DNA of 11,698 nt, from assembly GCA_036388635.1 (NCBI GenBank), contig DASVRL010000127.1, positions 1 through 11,698 of the forward strand, in the 5' to 3' direction. A model generated the notes under the pieces. The model ran no database searches and had not been told where the DNA came from. It worked only from the letters and a program-made list of their open reading frames with translations. The DNA is from JALZHR01 sp036388635 (GTDB lineage Bacteria; Acidobacteriota; Blastocatellia; Pyrinomonadales; Pyrinomonadaceae). The position numbers and the translations under genes were made by a program. Each line of letters starts with the position of its first letter. The stretch's first letter is position 1. This document shows, one piece after another, positions 5,424 to 11,698 of the stretch.

Positions 5424-6308
5424 CTAAATTTTTATACACTCGGATTCAAAAAAATCCAAGATTAAATCCACTGACTTTGAGACATCACCACGTAAAGTCT
5501 TTGCGATTATGGCACGATTTGCCACTTGATTCAAGACTTTAATGGAAAATTTCGGATTAAATCTGATTGGAACGACGTGTTCCAATATTTCCAGTATGCC
5601 CTGTCCGGCGCTTAGAATCTGCGGGTTCCACTCCGCATCCGCCTTAAATCCGCTTATCAAAATCATTCCCACGGGTATTTTTTTTTCGCCCGCGATGCCG
5701 CCGAAAGCTTCCACCGGATATTCTTTCTGCGTAAATTCATCAATCTCGCCTCTGATTGAAAGAGTTTTCGGAAAAGGATAGACGTAGCCTTCGCGGTCGA
5801 AAATAGCGTATTCATCCGAATAATAGACTGCTCCGCGCCTGACCAGCGCCGCGACGAGCGAGGTTTTTCCCTGAAAGCTGCGCGCCGGTATGACAATCGC
5901 CAAATCTTTCCAGGCGACGACGCCGGCGTGCATAAAAACTCTCTCCGGCGCGTATTCCGCCACCGTCAGCCGCAGCTGCGTCTCGAAGCCCCTCAGAACA
6001 TCCGTTCGGGTATGATTGCTCGGAACCTCTTTTTCGTTTAAGTAAAGCGAATCTTTCCCGTCCGCGCCCCAAAACAACGTAAAATGATGCTCAACGTCCG
6101 TTTTTTCAATTATCTGGAAACAACCGGGCAATATAGCCCGAAGAATTTTTTCAATCGTCTGAAAAGCTTCCCGCGCGTCAGTGCTGATGCGAATTTTTAC
6201 GCCGTAAGATTCGATATAAATATCGAATTTCGCATCTTTTTGCCAATCCCGGCGTGCGACTTTTGCATTTTTATCCGCATTGCCAACAAAATCTTTTGCT
6301 CTACCCAT
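5424..6308 (-). CDS. HprK-related P-loop kinase-like protein
   Basis: The 294-residue protein resembles the C-terminal kinase domain of HPr kinase/phosphorylase and the HprK-related proteins found beside PqqD genes. An N-terminal half without clear family motifs (about 28-120) leads into VFMHAGVVAW (His127), a P-loop-like IPARSFQGKTSLVAALV (140-156) and a YYSDEYAIFD strand (162-171) as the acidic metal/catalytic region. A long C-terminal region follows, including EILEHVVPIRFNP. Oddity: the P-loop reads A-x4-G-K-T, with Ala142 in place of the usual first Gly. HprK-like neighbours in some RiPP clusters phosphorylate a peptide Ser; no HPr or PTS gene is in the window. There is no signal peptide, so it should be cytoplasmic. 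The ATG start has no clear ribosome binding site. The PqqD-tail gene begins 54 nt downstream, and a candidate promoter lies at 6331-6359. Confidence 0.75.
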   Translation of the reverse strand: MGRAKDFVGNADKNAKVARRDWQKDAKFDIYIESYGVKIRISTDAREAFQTIEKILRAILPGCFQIIEKTDVEHHFTLFWGADGKDSLYLNEKEVPSNHTRTDVLRGFETQLRLTVAEYAPERVFMHAGVVAWKDLAIVIPARSFQGKTSLVAALVRRGAVYYSDEYAIFDREGYVYPFPKTLSIRGEIDEFTQKEYPVEAFGGIAGEKKIPVGMILISGFKADAEWNPQILSAGQGILEILEHVVPIRFNPKFSIKVLNQVANRAIIAKTLRGDVSKSVDLILDFFESECIKI

Positions 6309-6330
6309 CAGCTGTTTCTAATTATTCGTT

Positions 6331-6359
6331 AAATTAACATTTTATTCGATTTACGTCAA
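6331..6359 (-). promoter_or_regulatory. Candidate promoter for the HprK-like/PqqD/nucleotidyltransferase operon
   Basis: On the minus strand TTGACG (complement of 6354-6359, five of six consensus) is followed after 17 bp by TAATTT (complement of 6331-6336, three of six). The -35 box overlaps the TGA stop of the preceding sugar-phosphate transferase gene. The -10 is weak, so the call rests on the -35 box, spacing and position 23 nt before the start codon. Confidence 0.4.
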
Positions 6360-7375
6360 CCATTTTCCTTGCCGTAACATAAAATCGTAATGCCGGCGCT
6401 GATTGCAAAAACGAGAAATAACGGCAAAGCGTCAGACGCGTTTCCGGCTTTCAGCCAAAACAAAACCGTCGATAGAATTATAACGGATAAGATTCCATAA
6501 AGAATCGTCACGAACCGGTGCGAGTAACCCGTTATGACCAGCCTCTGATATAAATGCGAGCGGTGCGCCTGCCAGAATTTTTCGCCGCGCAGAAGCCTTC
6601 TGACGAACGTGTATAAAGTGTCGAAAACAAAGAGCCAGACCAGCCAGACCGCCGCCCCCGTCAAGCGCGATTGACCGCTCTGCATTTCATTCGCCGCAAT
6701 CAGCGGAATAACCGCAAACGTATAGCCCAGAAAGGCGCTGCCGACATCGCCCATAAAAATGCGCGCCGGCTGCCAGTTATGCACTAAAAACCCGAGATTC
6801 GATACAGCCAGAATCGCGCCGAAAAACCCTGTAATTTCCAGATTAAAAAAAAGACCGACCAAAAACCAGCCGATTCCGGCGGTCAAGCCCTGCGTTCCGG
6901 CAATGCCGTCGATCCCGTCCATAAAATTATAGGCGTTGGTCAGCCATATAATCCAGAAAAAGGTGAGGATGACGCCGACCGAGCCGAAACCGATTTCGCC
7001 GGCAAACGGAAGATAAATTTCCCGCCAAAAACCCAGAGAGAAAATTGCCAGCGCCGCGCCGATCGCGTGAACCAGAAAACGCAAAGCCGATGAAACCGAT
7101 TTTAAATCGTCGAACCAGCTGACGACCGCTATCAAAACTGCGCCCGCAAAATATCCGAAAGAAAAATTGCGCGCCGTAAAAACCGTGTAAATCGAATAAA
7201 ACAAAAGACAAACCAGAACGATTACCAAACCTCCGCCGCGCGGCGTCGGAACGGTGTGCGAGCTTCTTTCGTTGGGAACATCCAGAATTTCGCGCCGCAG
7301 AGTCCAGCGCCGAAAAGCTTCGACGCCGAGATAGGTCAGAATAAAAGCCGAAACGATAAAAAGAATCTGCGTCAT
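6356..7375 (-). CDS. Undecaprenyl-phosphate sugar-1-phosphate transferase (WbpL/WecA/MraY family)
   Basis: This integral membrane enzyme starts polysaccharide repeat-unit assembly by moving a HexNAc-1-phosphate from a UDP-sugar to undecaprenyl phosphate. The 339 residues contain many hydrophobic segments, probably about ten or eleven helices. The family's cytoplasmic motifs are in order: VPNERSSHTVPTPRGGG (33-49), the metal-binding D89-D90 in SWFDDLKS, NAYNFMDGIDGIAG (147-160), FMGDVGSAFLGY (207-218) and HRSHLYQRL (271-279), the last being the loop in WecA/WbpL-type members. The VPNERSSH motif and context favour WbpL (FucNAc/QuiNAc-type primer) over MraY. It is the last gene of the polysaccharide operon. 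Its ATG overlaps the stop of the SDR gene (ATGA 7372-7375), implying coupled translation. Confidence 0.9.
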   Translation of the reverse strand: MTQILFIVSAFILTYLGVEAFRRWTLRREILDVPNERSSHTVPTPRGGGLVIVLVCLLFYSIYTVFTARNFSFGYFAGAVLIAVVSWFDDLKSVSSALRFLVHAIGAALAIFSLGFWREIYLPFAGEIGFGSVGVILTFFWIIWLTNAYNFMDGIDGIAGTQGLTAGIGWFLVGLFFNLEITGFFGAILAVSNLGFLVHNWQPARIFMGDVGSAFLGYTFAVIPLIAANEMQSGQSRLTGAAVWLVWLFVFDTLYTFVRRLLRGEKFWQAHRSHLYQRLVITGYSHRFVTILYGILSVIILSTVLFWLKAGNASDALPLFLVFAISAGITILCYGKENG

Positions 7376-8355
7376 TTTTGTTTCCGGTAATGTAAAACTT
7401 CGCGCCTGATTCCCTCGCGCGGGCTGACCGCAATTTGAAATCCGAGTTCCGTCCTTATTTTTTCACCTGAAAAAACATCGTCCGAAAGCCATTTGTCGAG
7501 CGTTCCGGCGATTTTTCCGAGCCTTTTTATCCCGCTCGCTTTGCCGATTAAATTCAGACTTTTTTGCAAAGTCGATGCCGGAATTCGAACCGGCAGAACG
7601 CGTTTTTCCAAAGCTTTTTCTATCTCTTCGACAATCTCGCGCATCGAAACCGGCGCGGCGGTCACGTTGTAAATATTCGTTTTATTATTTTTCGCCCGGT
7701 CAAGATTTCCGGCAAAAAGCAGACAGGCGCGCGCGACATCGCGTTTATACACGAGACTTTTTAAGTTTTTCCCTTTGCCGACCCATAGAAAACGTCTCCG
7801 GTCGACGGCTTCGATTAAACGCGCCACATTGCCTCTGTCGTTTTCGCCGATAATGGTTGACGGGCGCAGAATCGTTAAATCAATCGAATTGTTCGAACAG
7901 ATTTCGACGGCGTTTTTTTCGGCTTCCAGTTTGCTTTCCGCGTAAAATCCCGACGGCTGGCATTGTAAATCTTCTTCAAATTCGGCGCGGCGCGGCGAAA
8001 CAAGCGCCGCGCCGTAAACCGCGACCGAGCTTATCAAAATAAATCTTTCGGCTTTGAGCTTCGACGCCAGATTGGCAACGTTTCGCGTGCCTTCGACATT
8101 TACTTTCCGAAAGTCTTTCCCGCTCGTTTCCACGAACTGGTGAGCCAGCCCCGCCGAATGGATAAACGTGTCGATTTCTCCGATTTTTTCTAATTCGGAC
8201 AAGCTCTCCGAATCGGTTAAATCCGCTTGAAAATAATTCGGCAGATTCGCCTCCGGGCTTTTTCCGGTGGTGTAGACCTCGAATTCGTTTTGCAAAAGCT
8301 CTTCGACAATGGCTCTTCCCAAAAAACCCGTCGCGCCCGTAACTAAAACTTTCAT
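7372..8355 (-). CDS. NAD-dependent epimerase/reductase, extended SDR (WbjF/WbpV-like)
   Basis: This 327-residue extended short-chain dehydrogenase acts on nucleotide sugars. The NAD(P)-binding GATGFLG is at 7-13, then ADLTD (44-48), the active-site strand LISSVAVYG (107-115) and the catalytic Y138-x3-K142 (YAESK), followed by ILRPSTIIGENDRGN in the substrate domain. Its place between a WbuB-like transferase and a WbpL-like enzyme matches wbjF/wbpV-type genes, which are thought to be 4-epimerases or 4-ketoreductases making the primer sugar (for example UDP-D-FucNAc or QuiNAc). Sequence alone does not decide substrate or direction. It could also supply the reduction step missing from the UDP-L-FucNAc pathway here. 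The gene starts 29 nt after the transferase stop, with no clear ribosome binding site. Confidence 0.82.
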   Translation of the reverse strand: MKVLVTGATGFLGRAIVEELLQNEFEVYTTGKSPEANLPNYFQADLTDSESLSELEKIGEIDTFIHSAGLAHQFVETSGKDFRKVNVEGTRNVANLASKLKAERFILISSVAVYGAALVSPRRAEFEEDLQCQPSGFYAESKLEAEKNAVEICSNNSIDLTILRPSTIIGENDRGNVARLIEAVDRRRFLWVGKGKNLKSLVYKRDVARACLLFAGNLDRAKNNKTNIYNVTAAPVSMREIVEEIEKALEKRVLPVRIPASTLQKSLNLIGKASGIKRLGKIAGTLDKWLSDDVFSGEKIRTELGFQIAVSPREGIRREVLHYRKQK

Positions 8356-8384
8356 AGCTTTTTACAAAATCTCGGAGGACGAAT

Positions 8385-9617
8385 TTATTTCAATTCGACC
8401 AGATAGCTGGCGACGGCTTGTTCGGGAGAATATTTTTCGACGGCTGAACGGCGGGCGCGTTTTCCCATCTCGGCGAGCTTTTCGCGCTCGGCGTAAATCC
8501 GGTAAATCGTCTCCAGCAGTTTTTCCGGCTCGTTCGGCGCGACACTCCAGCCGACTTTTTCTTCCGAGACGACGCGCGCCAGCTCCGAATCCGCTTCGGT
8601 CAAAGCCAGAATCGGCTTGCCGGCAGCTAAAATATTATACGTTCGCGAGGGCATCGAAACGCCCCACATTTTTTTAACCAGCGAGACGAGCGCGACGTCG
8701 CAGGCATTTAAAAATACATTTTGTTCGCCGCGCGGGCGCGGCTCCAGAATCGTCACATTGCGAAATCCTTTTTCTACGACTTCTCTTTCCAGCCATTTTC
8801 TTTTCACGCCCGCGCCGAGAAAAACAAAGTGAAATTTTTCGTCCCGTTTCAATTTGTCGGCGCACCAGACGATTGATTCCAAATCGTTCGGATAACCCAT
8901 ATTGCCCGCGTACAGAAAAACGAATTTGTCCGCCAAGTTTAATTCCTGCAAAAGCTTATTTTCCGCGCGCGGCTTCGGCTCGACCGTTTCCAGCTCCGCC
9001 CAGTTCGGAATCGTCGCAATCGGAATATCGAGCCCGGAAGTTTTTTCCTCGACCAGCACTTTCATATCGCGCCCGACCACGACGATTTTGCTCGCGTATT
9101 TGTAAAGCCAGCGATTAAAAAAGTTCAGCGTTTTGACCAGAAACGAATCCCGATTCGTTTTTTCGACGGCAATCAGAATTTCTGGATAATTATCGTGAAT
9201 CAGCAGCGTGTAAGCCGCGCCGCGCGCCAATGCCGCAAACGCCGTGATAAAAGGCAGGCTCGGCGGCGTCGTGACGACCAGAATGCGGTCGCCTTTTTTA
9301 AAATTGAACAAAGCTTTAAAAAAAACGGACGCGCCGAGCGTCAGCATATTTATCAGGCGAAACGGAATGACGTTTTTATCCAGCCGCGTGCCGAGACAAC
9401 GGAAAATCTCGACTTCGTTATAAATCTCCCGAGCGGGCGCGGAAACTCCGCGCGCCGAATAATTCGGTTGCCCGCACAAGACTTTAACGTCGAAATCCTT
9501 CGCCAAGCCTTCGGCGATGCGGGTCAGATAATATCCGGTCGATGTCATCTCCGGGTAATACAGCTCCGTGACGACCCAGAGCCTCGTGCGTTCGGTTGTG
9601 TCTTTCCCTCTGCTCAC
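8385..9617 (-). CDS. GT4-family glycosyltransferase (WbuB/WbjE-like, probable L-FucNAc transferase)
   Basis: The 410-residue GT-B enzyme probably adds a sugar to the lipid-linked repeat unit on the cytoplasmic face. The N-terminal Rossmann domain shows ELYYPEMTSTGYYLTRIAEGLA (18-39) and VLCGQPNY, a two-residue-variable motif family of WbuB. The middle carries LLIHDNYPEI (138-147), and the C-terminal nucleotide-sugar domain starts at FLYAGNMG (234-241), with SMPSRTYNILAAGKPIL (321-337) as the donor-binding region and a DSE a few residues later. WbuB/WbjE proteins sit directly after fnlC/wbjD in known L-FucNAc loci, exactly as here. The start is GTG (9615-9617), directly following the TAG of the upstream gene. 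No ATG lies near enough to replace it, so translation is probably coupled. The acceptor cannot be read from sequence. Confidence 0.88.
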   Translation of the reverse strand: MSRGKDTTERTRLWVVTELYYPEMTSTGYYLTRIAEGLAKDFDVKVLCGQPNYSARGVSAPAREIYNEVEIFRCLGTRLDKNVIPFRLINMLTLGASVFFKALFNFKKGDRILVVTTPPSLPFITAFAALARGAAYTLLIHDNYPEILIAVEKTNRDSFLVKTLNFFNRWLYKYASKIVVVGRDMKVLVEEKTSGLDIPIATIPNWAELETVEPKPRAENKLLQELNLADKFVFLYAGNMGYPNDLESIVWCADKLKRDEKFHFVFLGAGVKRKWLEREVVEKGFRNVTILEPRPRGEQNVFLNACDVALVSLVKKMWGVSMPSRTYNILAAGKPILALTEADSELARVVSEEKVGWSVAPNEPEKLLETIYRIYAEREKLAEMGKRARRSAVEKYSPEQAVASYLVELK

Positions 9618-10718
9618 CTATGAAACGTGTTTTCTGAAGCTCGTGTAGCCCAAAACGATTTTGCTGACCGTCTGCGAAACGTTCTCCGCCAGATATTCTT
9701 TCGGCGCAATCCAGTTTGCCGGCTGCGAAAGCGCCAGCTCGACGCCGCGCAGAATGCTTTCGGTCTCCGCGCCGCTCAGGATGTTGCTGCCCGCTTCGAT
9801 TGTTTCCGGTCTTTCGGTCACGTCGCGCAGGGTCACGTTCGGAATGCCGAAAATCGCGCATTCTTCCTGCACCGTTCCGCTGTCGGTCAAAACCGCCAGA
9901 GCGTTTTTTTCCAGTTTAACGAAGTCGAAAAAGCCCAAAGGATTGAGCATCTTTATTTTTTCGGATTCCGGCTCCAGACCAAATTGCGCCAGCTTTTCCG
10001 CCGTGCGCGGGTGAACGCTGACGAGCATCGGCTTATCGAATTTTTCCACCGTTCGCGACAATCCCTGCAGAATTTTTTGCAGCCTTTCCATCAAGTCCAC
10101 ATTTTCCGCGCGATGCAGAGTGACCAGAAAATATTCATATTCTTTGACGCCGAATTGATTCAGAGCGTCGCTGGCGTCGATTTTCTCGGAATATGTCTGC
10201 AAAACTTCATTTATCGGATTTCCGGTGATGTAAATCCGCTCGCGCTCGATGCCTTCGCGAACCAGATTCTCTTTGCTGCGTTCCGTATAAGGCAGCAAAA
10301 CGGCGCTCGAATGATCGACGATGCGCCGGTTGACTTCTTCGGGCACGCGGTTGTCGTAACAGCGGTTTCCCGCTTCCATATGAAAAACCGGAATTCCGCG
10401 CCGCGCCGCCACGATAGCGGTCAGAGCGCTGTTCGTATCGCCCAGAATCAAAACGCGGTCCGGATTGGTTTCCGCTAAGATTTCATCGGTTTTCGTTAAA
10501 ATCTGCCCGATTTGCTCGCCGAAGCTGTTTGCCTTGATGCCGAAATGAAAATCAGGCGTGCGGACTTCGAGCTCGCGCAAAAATACGTCGCTGAGGCTTT
10601 CGTGATAATTCTGACCGGTGTGCGCGGTCACGTGCTCGCAATTCTGGTCAAGAATTTTCATAATCAGACTCAGACGGATTATCTCCGGTCGAGTTCCGAA
10701 AATCGTTAATACTTTCAT
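9618..10718 (-). CDS. fnlC: UDP-HexNAc 2-epimerase, FnlC/WbjD/Cap5G type
   Basis: The enzyme is a non-hydrolysing 2-epimerase of the WecB superfamily. The FnlC/WbjD group makes the last step to UDP-L-FucNAc (C2 inversion of the L-talosamine/pneumosamine intermediate). The 366 residues carry FGTRPEIIRLS (7-17), GDTNSAL (93-99), MEAGNRCYDNRVPEEVNRRI (114-133), TLHRAENVD (200-208), VHPRT (235-239) and DSGTVQEE (279-286) followed by RPET (303-306). The NRCYD.RVPEEVNR.IVDH form, rather than the EAGLRTG...PEE.NR of classical WecB, is why the FnlC group is chosen. The ATG lies 9 nt after the fnlA stop with only a weak ribosome binding site. Its TAG touches the GTG of the next gene. The sister enzyme FnlB is not adjacent. 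Confidence 0.88.
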   Translation of the reverse strand: MKVLTIFGTRPEIIRLSLIMKILDQNCEHVTAHTGQNYHESLSDVFLRELEVRTPDFHFGIKANSFGEQIGQILTKTDEILAETNPDRVLILGDTNSALTAIVAARRGIPVFHMEAGNRCYDNRVPEEVNRRIVDHSSAVLLPYTERSKENLVREGIERERIYITGNPINEVLQTYSEKIDASDALNQFGVKEYEYFLVTLHRAENVDLMERLQKILQGLSRTVEKFDKPMLVSVHPRTAEKLAQFGLEPESEKIKMLNPLGFFDFVKLEKNALAVLTDSGTVQEECAIFGIPNVTLRDVTERPETIEAGSNILSGAETESILRGVELALSQPANWIAPKEYLAENVSQTVSKIVLGYTSFRKHVS

Positions 10719-10727
10719 AAATAAATC

Positions 10728-11698
10728 TTAAGCGTTCATAAAGGCGGCAATTTCAGAGTTTGCGCCGCCGAGCAAAATTTTCAGGTCTTCGACGGAGATA
10801 TTGTCGTCTTTGGAAGAATACTCGCTCGTCAAGGCGGGCGTAAAATCTTCCTTTTCACGAAGTTCAGGTAAAACCGGCATAATCACGTAATAGCCTTTGC
10901 GCTCGACGGTGCGATAAATTTCCTCTTCGGAAACCATAATTTCGTGAATTTTTTCGCCCGGGCGAATTCCCGTGTAAACAATCGGCAAATCCTTTTCGCC
11001 CATCAGAGCTTTCGCCAGGTCCGTGATTCTCGCCGCCGGAACTTGCGGAATATAAGTTTCGCCGCGTTTTCCGTCTTTCAGACAGGCGAAAACCGTATCG
11101 ACGGCTCTATCGAGACTCAAAAGAAACCGCGTCATTTCCGGCAGAGTCACCGTTATCGGCTGATTTTTGCGAACCTGCTCGACAAACAGCGGCACTATCG
11201 AGCCACGCGAGGCGATGACGTTGCCGTAACGCACGCAGGAAAACGAAGTGCGCGGGCAATCGCGGTTTGCCTCGATTAAAATTCGCTCCTGCAAGGCTTT
11301 CGTCATTCCCATAACATTAATCGGCTTACAGGCTTTATCGGTCGAAATTCCGATTACTCTCTCGACCGGAAGGCTATTTTCGCGTATCGCCCGCGCGACA
11401 TTTTCCGCGCCGTAAATATTGGTTAAAACCGCTTCGAACGGAAAATATTCGCACGACGGAACCTGTTTTAAAGCGGCGGCGTTAAAGACGACATCCGCCT
11501 CGCGCATCGCCGCCAGCAGAGACGAATAATCCCGTACGTCGCCGATACGAAAAGTCAGCAAATCCGGGGCGTCCTGATAAATAATATCGTCCGTCGCGGT
11601 TCGTCGGTGCAAATGTTCGAGCCGCATATAATGCTGTTTGGCTTCGTCACGCGAAAATACGGTGATGCGCGCCGGCATTCCCATCTCGCCCGTCAGCA
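10728..11698 (-). CDS. fnlA: UDP-GlcNAc 4,6-dehydratase/5-epimerase, FnlA/WbjB/Cap5E type (N-terminus off window)
   Basis: FnlA converts UDP-GlcNAc to a 4-keto-6-deoxy-L-sugar, the first step to UDP-L-FucNAc. The frame stays open to the window edge (LTGEMGMPARITVFSRDEAKQ...), so the ATG at 11684 is internal. Roughly 25-30 N-terminal residues with the GxxGxxG nucleotide-binding turn are missing. Visible hallmarks are VFSRDEAKQ, IGDVRDY, NAAALKQVPSCEYFPFEAV.TN..GAENV, and the active site STDKACKPINVMGMTK. There the usual SDR Tyr is replaced by Met in M-x3-K with TDK upstream, as in FlaA1/CapD/FnlA dehydratases. MTRFLLSLDRAVDTV and GIRPGEKIHE are also family-typical. WbjB/FnlA is favoured over PseB because an FnlC-type gene follows directly. 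The C-terminal tail (about the last 50 residues) is less conserved. Confidence 0.88.
   Translation of the reverse strand, partial: LTGEMGMPARITVFSRDEAKQHYMRLEHLHRRTATDDIIYQDAPDLLTFRIGDVRDYSSLLAAMREADVVFNAAALKQVPSCEYFPFEAVLTNIYGAENVARAIRENSLPVERVIGISTDKACKPINVMGMTKALQERILIEANRDCPRTSFSCVRYGNVIASRGSIVPLFVEQVRKNQPITVTLPEMTRFLLSLDRAVDTVFACLKDGKRGETYIPQVPAARITDLAKALMGEKDLPIVYTGIRPGEKIHEIMVSEEEIYRTVERKGYYVIMPVLPELREKEDFTPALTSEYSSKDDNISVEDLKILLGGANSEIAAFMNA

Noticed and set aside
3892..6308. Complete lasso-peptide cluster
   Set aside because: No asparagine-synthetase-like cyclase, no transglutaminase-like leader protease and no lasso-type short precursor in the window.
9627..10478. Long plus-strand open frame (283 codons) opposite fnlC
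   Set aside because: It is an antisense shadow: the minus-strand frame has complete 2-epimerase motifs, and the plus frame has no recognisable domain or ribosome binding site.
9618..10718. WecB (UDP-GlcNAc to UDP-ManNAc 2-epimerase)
   Set aside because: The NRCYDNRVPEEVNR signature and the adjacent FnlA fit the FnlC/WbjD group better.

Overview
The window looks like ordinary bacterial chromosome, probably from a Gram-negative, environmental lineage. The mix of a PQQ-repeat secreted protein, a DUF465 protein, an O-antigen/capsule-type sugar cluster and a PqqD/HprK-like module fits Acidobacteriota (Blastocatellia-like), but that placement is inference from gene content only. Almost everything is on the minus strand. 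The exceptions are the 3' end of accA at the left edge and a PQQ-repeat protein gene. No tRNA, rRNA, CRISPR array, insertion sequence or phage gene was seen.

Left part (1-2765): the C-terminal end of accA (+) is followed by an AT-rich gap. Convergent ssb (-) ends at a 14-bp perfect hairpin with a U-tract. A divergent intergenic region carries an extended -10 promoter for ssb and leads rightward into a secreted beta-propeller (PQQ-like) protein. That gene converges on a small DUF465 gene (-), with a shared terminator hairpin between them.

Centre (2766-6308), a compact minus-strand operon, read right to left: an HprK-related P-loop kinase-like protein; a PqqD-domain protein with an internal twin-arginine-like membrane segment and a six-cysteine C-terminal tail; a PF14907-type nucleotidyltransferase; then the housekeeping genes tsaB (tRNA t6A synthesis) and rimI (protein N-acetyltransferase). 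The last three are joined by ATGA start/stop overlaps. A candidate promoter sits at the end of the preceding polysaccharide gene, and a hairpin follows the PqqD gene. The kinase/PqqD/nucleotidyltransferase trio is the most unusual part. It resembles the tailoring enzymes of some lasso-peptide clusters and the poorly understood 'HPr-rel-A' systems, but no cyclase, protease or radical-SAM gene is present in the window. The PqqD protein looks like a recognition domain fused to an exported Cys-rich peptide.

Right part (6356-11698), a surface-polysaccharide operon, read right to left: FnlA-type UDP-GlcNAc 4,6-dehydratase/5-epimerase (5' end off the window), FnlC-type 2-epimerase, a WbuB/WbjE-like GT4 glycosyltransferase, a WbjF-like extended SDR, and a WbpL/WecA-like lipid-carrier sugar-phosphate transferase. 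Together these point to synthesis of UDP-L-FucNAc and its assembly on undecaprenyl phosphate. The usual FnlB reductase is not between fnlA and fnlC.
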